A stretch of DNA of 64,000 bases from Bacillus tequilensis KCTC 13622. GTDB lineage: Bacteria > Bacillota > Bacilli > Bacillales > Bacillaceae. Positions 38,628-47,602 of this stretch are shown piece by piece (the first letter of the stretch is position 1; each line of letters starts with the position of its first letter). The notes under the pieces were generated by a model. That model was not told the DNA's origin. It was given only the letters and a program-made list of their open reading frames with translations, and searched no databases. The DNA lies in contig NZ_AYTO01000034.1 of assembly GCF_000507145.1 (NCBI RefSeq), forward strand, positions 676,146-740,145. Reading direction: 5' to 3'. The position numbers were made by a program, and so were the translations under genes.

Positions 38628-39612
38628 GTCTATTTCAAAACAGATGGGAGCGAATCTTGACCAAAAAAGCGATTATCATCATTACAGTGATCATTGTCCC
38701 TCTGATGGTTGGTGTTGCGATTATGTTTTCCGGAAAGCCGATTTTCAAAGAAACGATTGCTTTTGTAACAGAGCAGGACGACGTACAGCATATGCCGAGT
38801 GATTTGCCATTAGAGTGGTGGCGGTACATCAGAAGCCGACGTTTTCTGATCTGGTGTTAGGGAAATATGCAGCTATCGTAGAAAAAAATCAAGGTGATTA
38901 CAAAGTAACCACGTTGAAAAGTAAAGCGGATCAAAAGAGAATTCAGCAATTTTTTAAAACTGGAAAAATGCGAGGCGGCTACTTGGGAGAGGATGAATTA
39001 AGGGCTGAAAGGGGAACAGGAACGAATATCTTGGGCTTTATCGTAATGCTTGTTTTGATGCAAGGTGTGGCATTAGCTTCGTTATATCCAGAAGACCGAA
39101 TGCTCAAAACCTTTAGAAGGATTTTGGTGTCTCCCGTACATGTGGGGAAATATTTGCTTGTTCAATTTATCTTTACGTTTTTATGTCTATACATACCCAC
39201 TTACTTGGCCATCGTGATTACAAAAGTATTTTTCCATGCTGACATTGGTTTCCGTTTGGACATTCTTGCTGGGCTACTGGGTGTTCTAATCATGCTTGCA
39301 ACAGGATTTGCTATCTTTATGGCTTCTGTTATGGACCGAAACATCAGTTTGGTGTCAAGCGGTATCAGTGTGGTCACATGTGTATTGTCAGGCTGTTTTC
39401 TTTCTTTTGCTCCGCATCATCCATTGTTGAATACGCTTTGTGCGATACTGCCGCAACAAGCGTATATGACTTTTATTCACGGGGTAGAAATGGGACATAC
39501 AATGTGGGAATACAAAACTCAAGTTGTTTATATTTTGATGTGCTCGGCTGTATTTTGTTTCCTTGGAGGTTTTATCACAAGAAGAAGGACTATTAAAGGG
39601 ATTTATGAATAG
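38621..39612 (+). pseudogene. ABC-2 type permease (second), frameshifted
   Basis: The N-terminal part (MLSLFQNRWERILTKKAIII to DVQHMPSDLPLE) and the remainder (VAVHQKPTFSDLVLGKYAAI to RTIKGIYE) are in different frames, joined by a net one-base loss near 38813-38830. The joined product would have about 330 residues: one N-terminal membrane helix, a large external loop, then five membrane helices. It is the second lesion in this operon. Confidence 0.78.
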
Positions 39613-39628
39613 TGCAGATGAACATGAG

Positions 39629-39657
39629 ATGTATAGGTTTCTGTGCATCTTTTTTAC
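39629..39657 (+). terminator. Terminator of the MarR-ABC operon
   Basis: GATGTATA pairs with TGTGCATC (two G-U pairs) over GGTTTC and is followed by six T. Confidence 0.65.
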
Positions 39658-40087
39658 TTGTTGTTTATGCTGTATCAATCATTATGTTATAAAAGTTTAG
39701 AGGTGAAATCTGATCAAGAATCGGGTGCAGCTTCACCGATATTGTTTGCTGTCGCATGCAGCTGGCCATAGCCGCTATCGTCGCTGGCAAAAATCACTTC
39801 ATCTTGTTGAGTTGTCAATTGGCATTGTGATCACGATTACAAATTTGTTATGTGTTAGACTTGTTTCTGCTTGTACCGAACGGTATATTGTTGTTTTACG
39901 GTGACTCTTGCTGTAGTGATGAAGGCTCTTGTAGTGTTCCATTTGTTGTTATTCCTCCACTAAGTAACTTTCCCGTTTCATTACCAAAATCCCCGTTAAT
40001 ATCACCATCATTAGCAATTCCGGGTTTTCATTCATATGGTAGCGTAAACCTCATATTTACCTATATTAAGAAAGGAATTGCGTATAT
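39658..40087. other. Intergenic with a minus-strand C-terminal remnant
   Basis: On the minus strand, ending at 39714, one frame reads LTTQQDEVIFASDDSGYGQL and then HATANNIGEAAPDS with a stop, clearly protein-like and cut off upstream. I could not identify it. The rest up to the lipase gene is AT-rich and non-coding. Confidence 0.4.
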
Positions 40088-40918
40088 ATGGATTTTCCGG
40101 ATGAAAACAGTATTTTTAATAGCAAATCCGCAATATTTCTTGCAGCAATGAGCTATCAGACATATCCATTCTTTTTAGAAGGGAAACTTATCTTACCAGA
40201 AGGCTTTAAACTTCGATATACCATTCGTGGTTTTGCTGACGTAGAGAATCCTGCGGAAGAAGTATTCGGTTTTATTGCTGAGTCGCAAGATCAAATCGTT
40301 ATAGCGTTTAGAGGATACGCAGCATATCCTAAGGATCTTTTAGCATCATATGACATATTTCAAGTTCCCTATCCCTACGTTAAAAATGGCGGAAAGACCT
40401 CTCGCGGATTTACATGTCTTTATCAATCAACAAGAAACAATTTACTCAGACAAATAAACAAACTTTCCACGTCAAAAAAACTGTTTGTTACTGGACACAA
40501 CTACGGAGGAGCCTTGGCAACATTAGCTGCTTTTGATATTGCAGTGAACACTGGGTTTAATCATCCGTTCTTGTATACGTATGGCAGTCCGCGTATCGGT
40601 GACCCTGTCTTTGCTTCTCAATTCAATCAAGTGGTGAAAAACAGTTTGCGAATTGTAAATATTCATGACTCTTTTCCAACTTTCCCCGCAAAAAAGTATC
40701 CACCACCTTTTACGGAGGAAGGATTATACTATCACCATGTAAAAACAAAGTATCCAATCTCTTTTCAGTTGAATAATACGCCGCGTAATGATGCGATTGC
40801 CTGTTATTTTAAATACCTCAGTAAAATGAATCCAGATTTCTCCGAAATATTATGTGATAAAAATCCAGGGTTTTGTCCTGATACTGAAATGTGTACTCCG
40901 TTTCGAGGAACATGCTAG
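40088..40918 (+). CDS. Class 3 lipase-like protein with Asn in place of the catalytic Ser
   Basis: The 276-aa protein is closely related to the next gene product. The nucleophile elbow, normally GHSLGG, reads VTGHNYGGALATLAAFD, so residue 138 is Asn (codon AAC at 40499-40501). The oxyanion strand IAFRG, the Asp region NIHDSFPTFP and a His-containing YYHHVKT are kept. Length is full, the frame is open, and AAAGGA lies 12 bases upstream. It is therefore probably catalytically dead, or it uses other chemistry. No signal peptide is seen. Cysteines at the end (GFCPDTEMCTPFRGTC) are shared with the neighbour. Confidence 0.85.
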   Translation: MDFPDENSIFNSKSAIFLAAMSYQTYPFFLEGKLILPEGFKLRYTIRGFADVENPAEEVFGFIAESQDQIVIAFRGYAAYPKDLLASYDIFQVPYPYVKNGGKTSRGFTCLYQSTRNNLLRQINKLSTSKKLFVTGHNYGGALATLAAFDIAVNTGFNHPFLYTYGSPRIGDPVFASQFNQVVKNSLRIVNIHDSFPTFPAKKYPPPFTEEGLYYHHVKTKYPISFQLNNTPRNDAIACYFKYLSKMNPDFSEILCDKNPGFCPDTEMCTPFRGTC

Positions 40919-40942
40919 GAATATACGAAAGGAGCTGCGTGG

Positions 40943-41812
40943 ATGAATAGTTCAAACTTATACTATATGTTTAACCGTGAGGATTCGATATTGTTATCGG
41001 CCATGATCTACCAGTCATATCAACTCTTTGAAAAGGAACCACTTGTCTTGCCAAAAGGATATAGCCTTCGATATACGATACGAGCTCTTGCGGGTGTTGA
41101 GGAGCCGGAATCTGAAGTATTTGGTTTTATTGCCGAGTCACAAGATCACATCATTGTCACTTTTAGAGGAACCCGAACATTTAAGGACAATGAGTCGGAC
41201 CAGGACTTATATCAAGTGCCATATCCTTTTGTCAGACATGCAGGAAAAACCCATCGTGGATTTACATGTATTTATCAATCGACAAGAAATGAATTGATCG
41301 GGGAATTAACCAAGCTTTCTGCAACAAAAAGATTATTAGTCGCAGGCCATAGTTTAGGCGGAGCTTTAGCCGTGTTAGCTGCTTTTGATATTGCGGTGAA
41401 TACCCGATTTAAACATCCTTTTGTGTATACGTATGGCAGCCCTCGAGTCGCTGACCCTCTCTTTGCATCCCAGTTCAATCATAAGGTAAAGAATAGTATT
41501 CGTATTTACAATGTCCATGACATTATTCCTACCTTGCCGGATCAAGCATATCCGCCTCCGTTTACAAAGCAAGGCTTATTCTATCAGCATGTAGACAAGA
41601 AGGTTACGCTCTCTTTCCAGCTGAACAGTTTACCTGTTCGCAATCATGAGATTGTCTGTTATTTTAAAAACCTCAGCCAACAAAATCCTGCCTTTTCCAA
41701 ATCATTATGTGATGAAAACCCGGGATTTTGCCCCGATACGGAATTATGCGTTCCATTTATGGGGATATGCAGTGATGAGGCATCCGCAAATCATTCAAGC
41801 TCACAAGAATAG
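40943..41812 (+). CDS. Class 3 lipase family protein
   Basis: The 289-aa alpha/beta hydrolase has the complete triad region: VAGHSLGGALAVLAAFD (Ser137), NVHDIIPTLP (Asp) and FYQHVDKK (His), with oxyanion strand IVTFRGTRTF. It resembles fungal-type class 3 lipases and probably cleaves esters; substrate unknown. There is no signal peptide. AAAGGAG lies eight bases before the ATG, 24 bases after the paralogue's stop, so the two are cotranscribed. The cysteine-rich tail (NPGFCPDTELCVPFMGIC) is followed by a serine-rich end. Confidence 0.88.
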   Translation: MNSSNLYYMFNREDSILLSAMIYQSYQLFEKEPLVLPKGYSLRYTIRALAGVEEPESEVFGFIAESQDHIIVTFRGTRTFKDNESDQDLYQVPYPFVRHAGKTHRGFTCIYQSTRNELIGELTKLSATKRLLVAGHSLGGALAVLAAFDIAVNTRFKHPFVYTYGSPRVADPLFASQFNHKVKNSIRIYNVHDIIPTLPDQAYPPPFTKQGLFYQHVDKKVTLSFQLNSLPVRNHEIVCYFKNLSQQNPAFSKSLCDENPGFCPDTELCVPFMGICSDEASANHSSSQE

Positions 41813-43197
41813 AACTTTGGTTTCGGCTCCTGCCTTGCACCCCATGAAGGTTTCTATAAATGTCAACAAGCCAGGAACAGCACCAGGCTTAATATTCGTT
41901 GCCCCCTATACTGTGTTCGAGTCGACTATGGTTGGGCAAACAGGTGCTCTGATCATAGATCAAGCTGTTAACCCAGTCTGGTTTAGACCTCTTGATAGTC
42001 GATTTACACAAAATACGGACTTTAGAGTACAATCCTACAAAGGGGAACCCGTTCTTACCATGTGGCAAGGAACAATATCTGGAACTCAGTCTGCAGATCC
42101 TAATCTACCGGCGGGGGATCTGGAACCTGGAGCTTTTTTTCAAATTATAAATCAGAATTATAAAGTGATTAAGAAACTCACCGCCAAAAAGGGATTTACC
42201 TCTGATGTCCACGAGTTTACGATTACAAAGCAAGATACCGTTTTGTTTACTGCTGTGAAACAAGTGCTAGCGGATCTCACATTGTATGGAGGTCCGGCAG
42301 ATGGGTATTTTGACAATTATTCCATTCAGGAAGTTGATCTTGAGACAGGAGAGCTTCTTTTCTTCTGGGGTGTGCTTGCTCACGTTGATCCTGAAGACTC
42401 AATGTTACCTGCGTCATCTGCCGCAAGCTCTCATAATATTTGGGATTGTTTCCACGTGAATTCAGTTGAGGAAGGCGGGACAATACACTTCTCATAAGCA
42501 TGCGTAATATGTGGGCGATTTATTTAGTTGATAAGAAAACAGGAAAGATTGGCAGGTAGCTTGGTGGCAAAAAAAGTGACTTTACTTTTGATCCAAACGC
42601 AACATTTTCTTGGCAACAGGATGCACGTTTTAGGTCTCGAACTCGGATAAGTCTGTTTGATGATGCATGTTGCGCTTCTTCAAGCTCTCCGCCTGAGGGA
42701 GAAGCCCGTGGTTTAATCCTTCGGCTCGATTTCCATAACATGACTGCAAAAGCAGATCGAACTTATTATCATGGTCCAGAGCTGTATGTTCCAAGTCAAG
42801 GAAATGTTCAGAAACTATCAAATGGAAATCAATTCGTCGGCTGGGGACAGGAACCGTATCTTTCTGAATATAGGAGTACCGGTAATAGTGAAAAAGATCC
42901 TACGTTGAATTGGTTATATGATATGCAGTTTCCGGATCAAAATCTTTCATATAGGGCGTTTAAGGACAAATGGGTAGGTTTGCCGCTTTATCCACCCAGC
43001 ATTGCCGTAAATCCATTGTGTGAAGATGCAGCCATTGTTTATGCATCATGGAACGGTTCGAGTGAAACTGCAGCTTGGCAAGTATTAGCGCTGGTCCAAA
43101 ACCTAACAAATTGTCTGAGGTGGTAACCGGCGCTCATTGGACATCACAGATTATTCATGCGGAGCAAGAAAAAGAAGAACCACATGTTGTGATGTGA
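41775..43197 (+). pseudogene. Arylsulfotransferase-family gene with three lesions
   Basis: The reading starts inside the end of the lipase gene (MRHPQIIQAHKNRTLVSAPA). The body matches arylsulfotransferase propeller proteins: APGLIFVAPYTVF, VLTMWQGTISG, VHEFTITKQDTVLF and, in a second frame, NMWAIYLVDKKTGKI, KSDFTFDPNATFSWQQDARF and NQFVGWGQEPYLSEY. Lesions are a frameshift near 42478, an in-frame TAG at 42557-42559 and another frameshift near 43085-43095. After the last one GAHWTSQIIHAEQEKEEPHV leads to the stop. The enzyme would move sulfate groups or act as an esterase-like partner of the lipases. Confidence 0.75.
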
Positions 43198-43237
43198 TCT
43201 ATCGTCCCGTGTTAGAGGCTGACTGCTGCCTCAAGGA

Positions 43238-43265
43238 CTCGCTGACCTAAGGTTAGGCCAGCGAG
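43238..43265. repeat. Long inverted repeat, possible terminator
   Basis: CTCGCTGACCTAA and TTAGGCCAGCGAG pair with one G-U over GG, flanked by further CAAG/CTTG complementarity. No T-run follows, so it is a cruciform or a weak terminator. Confidence 0.5.
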
Positions 43266-43357
43266 CTTCAAGTCTTGCACGTACATGCAGGCGCAGTCAC
43301 CAAGAAGAGTGTGTGTGAAAGGACGGGGGTCTGCATGCAGATAAAGAAAGGATTTGT

Positions 43358-43891
43358 TCATTCATTTGATTTTAAAATAGAATATACATTTGTATCATAA
43401 GGGATTCCATTTTGATACATGTATTGTCTTAAGACGCCTTCTTTTTGGAATCCCTTTTTGACGAGCAGTCGATTTGATGCTTTATTTTGGATAAATACAA
43501 CTGCGCCAATACGCGTCAGGCCAAGGGAAGAAAACCCGTAGGATATAACCTCCGAAATAGCTTCTGATGCAAATCCGTTTCGCCAATGCGCTGGAATGAT
43601 TTCGTATCCGAGTTCTGCACGCTTGTGCTTTTGAGCCAAACCATGGAATCCGATTGTTCCGATCAATTCTTTAGTGTTTCTTCTTTCTATTCCCCATCGT
43701 ATACCGCGTTTCTCTTGATAAAGAGCGGCAAACGTTTTGACCATTGAAACGGCCTGTTCTATAGATTCCATGTTTTCTAGTCCGTAATAGCGTGTCACCT
43801 CATCGTTTGAAAAGCAGGAAAAAATGGCTTCTGCATCTTGATCTGTGATTTGCCTAAGTGTCAGCCGCTCCGTTTCTAATACGGGAAACAT
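43358..43891 (-). CDS. yoaA: RimJ/RimL-type GNAT acetyltransferase YoaA
   Basis: ATG 43891 gives 177 residues starting MFPVLETERLTLRQITDQDA, the usual first strand of RimJ/RimL GNATs. The acetyl-CoA loop is near AHWRNGFASEAISEVISYGF, and the C-terminus KGFQKEGVLRQYMYQNG is typical. GGGGAGTGG lies close upstream. The likely substrate is a protein N-terminus or a small amine. In 168 it belongs to a yoxC-yoxB-yoaA sigma-B operon as I recall, and the layout here fits. Confidence 0.85.
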   Translation of the reverse strand: MFPVLETERLTLRQITDQDAEAIFSCFSNDEVTRYYGLENMESIEQAVSMVKTFAALYQEKRGIRWGIERRNTKELIGTIGFHGLAQKHKRAELGYEIIPAHWRNGFASEAISEVISYGFSSLGLTRIGAVVFIQNKASNRLLVKKGFQKEGVLRQYMYQNGIPYDTNVYSILKSNE

Positions 43892-43959
43892 TTCACCACT
43901 CCCCATGTTTGTGTTTTTGTTTATCATATCCCTTTTATTTCCTCATTTCTATAGTGAAC

Positions 43960-44706
43960 TTAGACCCCTAGGGAGGCAAAGGAACGAATCTGTCTTTCTA
44001 ATTGCTTTTTGTTTTGGCTGAATTGTTTCAAACGATGGCCGTTTGCGCCTGATGGATGAGGGAAGCCATGAAGGCAGAAAAGGTTCTTGAGGCTGTGTGG
44101 GCCGATCAGTGTTCCGCAGACTGTTTCGGCTGCTTTTCCCAGCGGAATGAGAAGAGCCGGTCCCGTCACTTTATTGAGCTCCGCAGGAAAGTGCCCAAAA
44201 GCATAGGTGCTTAGGATTGGAGAGCGAGTGATGGCCGGTCTGTATCCGGTATAGTTTTTTTGCTGAACGAAGACGGGATATTTGATAACGGAAGTAGTAT
44301 GAAGCATATGCCGCAAGTCTCCAAAAAGCTGTGCGGCACTTTGAATGCCTAAAGCTTGAGGAAGCCCGCATAAATTGAGCATGGTAATAAGGTTATGCCT
44401 CAGCGAACCTGAAAGACCCGCCGCTTTTTTCGTGTCTGCCGCCATTTGCTCGAGAGATCGGCCCTCCCGCAGGCTTTCTGCAGCTGTTTCATACGCTGTT
44501 TTCATCTGTGAAAAACCTGGCGTGATTCCGGCAATCACAATCGAGGCCGCCCGGTTGATATATTCATTATGAGGTGAATAATAGATGCCAAGTTCGTTTT
44601 CCTGATGGAGACGAAATGAATCAGTAAGCAAATCGGATTTTGTAAGGGAAGAAGGGAGAGAAGGCAGTTTCTCTGCGAACTTCTCTAAACAGCAGCGGTT
44701 TATCAT
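43960..44706 (-). CDS. yoxB: YoxB, uracil-DNA-glycosylase-fold protein
   Basis: ATG 44706 (or TTG 44709) follows GAGGAGG and gives about 248 residues. The fold is suggested by ASIVIAGITPGFSQM (the GxxPG loop) and LFCLHGFPHPSGANGHR (the HPSxxN motif of glycosylases). It is unlike true UDGs elsewhere, so the substrate is unknown. It is the middle gene of the yoxC-yoxB-yoaA series. Confidence 0.8.
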   Translation of the reverse strand: MINRCCLEKFAEKLPSLPSSLTKSDLLTDSFRLHQENELGIYYSPHNEYINRAASIVIAGITPGFSQMKTAYETAAESLREGRSLEQMAADTKKAAGLSGSLRHNLITMLNLCGLPQALGIQSAAQLFGDLRHMLHTTSVIKYPVFVQQKNYTGYRPAITRSPILSTYAFGHFPAELNKVTGPALLIPLGKAAETVCGTLIGPHSLKNLFCLHGFPHPSGANGHRLKQFSQNKKQLERQIRSFASLGV

Positions 44707-44778
44707 CAAGTTGTAAGCCTCCTCAAAAATAATATCCCATTGTCCATTCTGGTCGTAACAACGGGATATCATTCATCT

Positions 44779-45084
44779 TTATCTGCTATTAAAATGTCCT
44801 GCCTGCCACACTTCTTTGACTGCTTGAGGAACTTCTTTCACTTCAGCTACAGTCTGCTGAAAGGTACTTTTTTTCATTTGAACATCATGCTGAATCCTTT
44901 TTTGTTTTTGCGTCAGCAGCTGGGCTTCCGTTTTTAATCCTTCGATTTGTTTTTGCATGTCCTGCGTAACAGAGGTGAGTTCTTTCAGTGTCGGGTCAAT
45001 CTTTTTCTTATTTTGAATCACATGAACCCCTAAGAAAATGATAGAAAATGCCAATACTGCGAGACTAATATAAACAATAACCAT
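44779..45084 (-). CDS. yoxC: DUF948 membrane protein YoxC
   Basis: A 101-aa protein with one N-terminal membrane helix (VYISLAVLAFSIIFLGVHVI) followed by a long coiled coil (LKELTSVTQDMQKQIEGLKT). This is the DUF948 pattern of small stress proteins such as YtxG. AAAGGAGTGAAC precedes the ATG. It is the first gene of the stress operon behind the sigma-B-type promoter. Confidence 0.85.
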   Translation of the reverse strand: MVIVYISLAVLAFSIIFLGVHVIQNKKKIDPTLKELTSVTQDMQKQIEGLKTEAQLLTQKQKRIQHDVQMKKSTFQQTVAEVKEVPQAVKEVWQAGHFNSR

Positions 45085-45109
45085 ATGTTCACTCCTTTTT
45101 CTTTTGTCA

Positions 45110-45136
45110 TTACCCTGTTTCCGTTTTTTTTAATCC
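45110..45136 (-). promoter_or_regulatory. Sigma-B-type promoter of yoxC-yoxB-yoaA
   Basis: On the minus strand GGATTAA is followed 14 bases later by GGGTAA, close to the sigma-B consensus (GTTTAA - 12 to 14 - GGGTAT). Confidence 0.55.
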
Positions 45137-45236
45137 GAAGAAATGATGGTGTCACAGTTCGTTTCATTTGCGTATTGGATTTATTCTACTTATAATGTGA
45201 TATCGTACATAGATAAGCAAAGAAAGGGTGCTTCAA

Positions 45237-45953
45237 TTGCAAAGTTTACAAAATAAAACCGCTCTTATTACAGGCGGAGGCAGAGGGATCGGCCGCGCTA
45301 CAGCTCTTGCTCTTGCGAAAGAAGGCGTCAATATCGGGTTAATCGGCCGGACTGCTGCAAATGTTGAAAAAGTGGCTGAAGAAGTCAAAGCGCTTGGTGT
45401 AAAAGCTGCATTTGCTGCTGCAGATGTAAAAGATGCCGACGAAGTAAATCAAGCTGTAGCTCAAGTGAAGGAACAGCTCGGTGATATTGACATCCTCATT
45501 AATAACGCTGGAATCAGCAAATTTGGCGGTTTCTTAGACCTGTCAGCTGACGAGTGGGAAAATATTATAAATGTCAACCTAATGGGTGTGTACCACGTGA
45601 CTCGCGCGGTGCTTCCGGAAATGATCGAACGCAAAGCCGGAGACATCATTAATATTTCATCTACAGCGGGCCAAAGAGGAGCTGCTGCAACAAGTGCTTA
45701 CAGTGCTTCTAAATTTGCGGTTCTCGGTTTAACAGAGTCTCTTATGCAAGAAGTGAGAAAACACAATATCAGAGTCAGCGCGTTAACACCAAGCACTGTC
45801 GCAAGTGATATGTCGATCGAACTGAACTTAACAGACGGTAATCCTGAGAAAGTGATGCAGCCAGAGGATCTTGCGGAGTACATGGTGGCACAATTGAAAC
45901 TGGATCCGCGAATTTTCATCAAAACTGCTGGATTGTGGTCAACAAATCCGTAA
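45237..45953 (+). CDS. yoxD: Short-chain dehydrogenase YoxD (3-oxoacyl-ACP-reductase-like)
   Basis: TTG 45237 gives 238 residues, as in 168. NADP loop [26 protein letters not shown], catalytic [20 protein letters not shown] and C-terminal [12 protein letters not shown] are all present. It is FabG-like, but the in vivo substrate is unknown. AAAGGGTG lies six bases before the TTG. A strong terminator follows, next to TerI. Confidence 0.9.
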   Translation: MQSLQNKTALITGGGRGIGRATALALAKEGVNIGLIGRTAANVEKVAEEVKALGVKAAFAAADVKDADEVNQAVAQVKEQLGDIDILINNAGISKFGGFLDLSADEWENIINVNLMGVYHVTRAVLPEMIERKAGDIINISSTAGQRGAAATSAYSASKFAVLGLTESLMQEVRKHNIRVSALTPSTVASDMSIELNLTDGNPEKVMQPEDLAEYMVAQLKLDPRIFIKTAGLWSTNP

Positions 45954-45958
45954 AATCA

Positions 45959-45990
45959 AAAGCCTGTCCTGCGACAGGCTTTTTTATTTT
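45959..45990 (+). terminator. Terminator of yoxD
   Basis: AAAAGCCTGTC and GACAGGCTTTT form an 11-bp stem over CTGC, followed by TTATTTTT. Confidence 0.9.
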
Positions 45991-46016
45991 TAATTGAAGA
46001 AAAAAGGAGTATCATT

Positions 46017-46045
46017 TAACTAATAAAACTATATACTAAATTTTC
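46017..46045 (+). promoter_or_regulatory. Replication terminator site TerI
   Basis: The site fits the RTP consensus at all but one fixed position: ACTAATAAAACTAT-A-TACT then AAATTTTC, where the core G of CTATGTAC is A. The B half lies to the right, so a fork moving toward lower coordinates is arrested. It lies 150-180 bases before the rtp start codon. Confidence 0.85.
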
Positions 46046-46144
46046 ATTGTTGCATTTTTGTCCCATTACACATATAAACAGCAACCATATACATTTTCTT
46101 CATTATCAGCTTTCATTAAAGAAGGAAAACAATAAGACAAAATT

Positions 46145-46173
46145 GAATATTTAGTACATAGTGTGCTCAGTTG
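46145..46173 (-). promoter_or_regulatory. Replication terminator site TerII
   Basis: Read on the minus strand the B half CTATGTACTAAATATTC is perfect; the A half deviates at three positions. Its polarity is opposite to TerI, so it stops forks moving toward higher coordinates. RTP binding here also represses rtp. Confidence 0.88.
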
Positions 46174-46194
46174 ACAGAAGAAGGAGTGAAAATA

Positions 46195-46563
46195 ATGAAA
46201 GAAGAAAAAAGAAGTTCAACTGGCTTTTTGGTTAAACAGCGCGCATTTTTGAAACTTTATATGATAACAATGACAGAGCAAGAGAGACTCTACGGACTAA
46301 AGCTGCTTGAAGTGCTTCGCTCTGAATTTAAAGAGATTGGTTTTAAACCAAACCATACAGAAGTATACCGATCTTTGCATGAGCTTCTTGATGACGGGAT
46401 ATTAAAGCAAATCAAAGTAAAAAAAGAAGGGGCTAAGCTCCAGGAAGTCGTCCTTTATCAATTCAAAGACTATGAAGCTGCCAAACTATATAAAAAACAG
46501 CTGAAGGTTGAGCTGGACCGCTGTAAAAAACTGATTGAAAAAGCGATTTCAGATAACTTTTAA
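46195..46563 (+). CDS. rtp: Replication terminator protein RTP
   Basis: The 122-aa winged-helix dimer binds Ter sites and blocks the replicative helicase in one direction. The sequence from MKEEKRSSTGFLVKQRAFLK to the end differs from the 168 protein, as I recall it, by about one residue near the C-terminus (AISDNF). The C-terminal dimerisation helix is KLYKKQLKVELDRCKKLIEK. ATG 46195 follows AAGGAGTG; a TTG at 46171 sits inside TerII and is unlikely. Autoregulation through TerI/TerII is established in B. subtilis. Confidence 0.97.
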   Translation: MKEEKRSSTGFLVKQRAFLKLYMITMTEQERLYGLKLLEVLRSEFKEIGFKPNHTEVYRSLHELLDDGILKQIKVKKEGAKLQEVVLYQFKDYEAAKLYKKQLKVELDRCKKLIEKAISDNF

Positions 46564-46566
46564 TGT

Positions 46567-46604
46567 GAAAAAACACCCGCACAGCATTGATCATCGGGTG
46601 TTTT
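46567..46604 (+). terminator. Terminator of rtp
   Basis: AAAACACCCG and CGGGTGTTTT form a 10-bp stem with a 15-base loop. Confidence 0.75.
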
Positions 46605-46666
46605 CTGCTGTTCATTATACATAATTGTCGAAAAGAAACAATACAAATCAATGATGACCTTCAAAC

Positions 46667-46694
46667 TTGACATCATTTCCTCACGTGGTAACAT
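46667..46694 (+). promoter_or_regulatory. Promoter of proHJ
   Basis: TTGACA (46667-46672) and TAACAT (46689-46694) are 16 bases apart, just ahead of proH. The proHJ promoter of B. subtilis is osmotically induced; the short spacing and imperfect -10 fit a regulated promoter. Confidence 0.65.
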
Positions 46695-46708
46695 TTTAAA
46701 CGTGTGAA

Positions 46709-47602
46709 ATGCGAACAAAAAAGCGAACGAAGGAGATGTTACCGATCTTTGATCAAAAGAAAATAGCCTTTATAGGAGCAGGATCTATGGCCGAAGGAAT
46801 GATATCAGGTATCATCCGTGCCAACAAAATCCCGAAACAAAACATCTGCGTTACAAACCGCAGCAATACAGAGCGATTAGCTGAACTTGAACTTCACTAT
46901 GGCATCAAAGGCGCAGCGCCGAATGATTTATGTATGGAAGACATGGATGTACTTATTTTGGCAATGAAGCCAAAAGACGTCGAAAGCGCTCTGTCATCGC
47001 TAAAATCACGTATTCAACCCCATCAGCTCATATTGTCGGTCCTTGCCGGCATAACCACCTCTTTTATTGAACAATCATTGCTTAATCAACAGCCGGTTAT
47101 CAGAGTGATGCCTAACACATCCAGTATGATCGGCGCTTCTGCAACAGCCATTGCGCTTGGCAAATATGTATCAGATGACCAGAAAAAGCTGGCAGAAGTA
47201 TTGCTTGGATGCATGGGTGAAGTCTATACCATTCAAGAAAACCAAATGGACATATTCACCGGAATTGCCGGCAGCGGTCCCGCTTATTTTTATTATTTAA
47301 TGGAATTCATTGAAAAAGCAGGCGAGGAGGCGGGCCTCGATAAACAGTTATCACGCAGCATCGGTGCACAGACGTTTTTAGGTGCCGCAAAAATGCTCAT
47401 GGAAACAGGAGAACAGCCTGAGGTCTTAAGAAACAATGTCACGTCACCGAATGGAACGACAGCTGCCGGGCTGCAAGCCTTGAAAAAGAACGGCGGCGGA
47501 GAGGCAATTTCTCAAGCGATTAAGCATGCCGCTAAGCGTTCAAAGGAAATCAGCAGCGATATCGAAAAAACAGCGGCCCTGCTAACAGGAGTGATAAAGT
47601 GA
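46709..47602 (+). CDS. proH: Pyrroline-5-carboxylate reductase ProH
   Basis: This enzyme makes the last step to proline (P5C to proline with NADPH) in the osmostress pathway. Features are the N-terminal Rossmann loop IAFIGAGSMAEGMISG, VMPNTSSMIG, and the C-terminal helical domain with GIAGSGPAYFYYLMEF and NVTSPNGTTAAGLQAL, the P5CR signature. The 297-aa length from ATG 46709 matches 168 as I recall, although GAAGGAG lies inside that reading, ahead of an in-frame TTG, so a shorter form is possible. It overlaps proJ by four bases. Confidence 0.95.
   Translation: MRTKKRTKEMLPIFDQKKIAFIGAGSMAEGMISGIIRANKIPKQNICVTNRSNTERLAELELHYGIKGAAPNDLCMEDMDVLILAMKPKDVESALSSLKSRIQPHQLILSVLAGITTSFIEQSLLNQQPVIRVMPNTSSMIGASATAIALGKYVSDDQKKLAEVLLGCMGEVYTIQENQMDIFTGIAGSGPAYFYYLMEFIEKAGEEAGLDKQLSRSIGAQTFLGAAKMLMETGEQPEVLRNNVTSPNGTTAAGLQALKKNGGGEAISQAIKHAAKRSKEISSDIEKTAALLTGVIK

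Noticed and set aside
36300..43200. The strain-specific block as a mobile element
   Set aside because: No integrase, transposase, flanking repeat or tRNA was found at its edges; replacement by homologous recombination explains it equally well.
43238..43265. The long inverted repeat as a Ter or dif site
   Set aside because: It has none of the RTP consensus bases and no XerCD-site core; a hairpin is the simpler reading.
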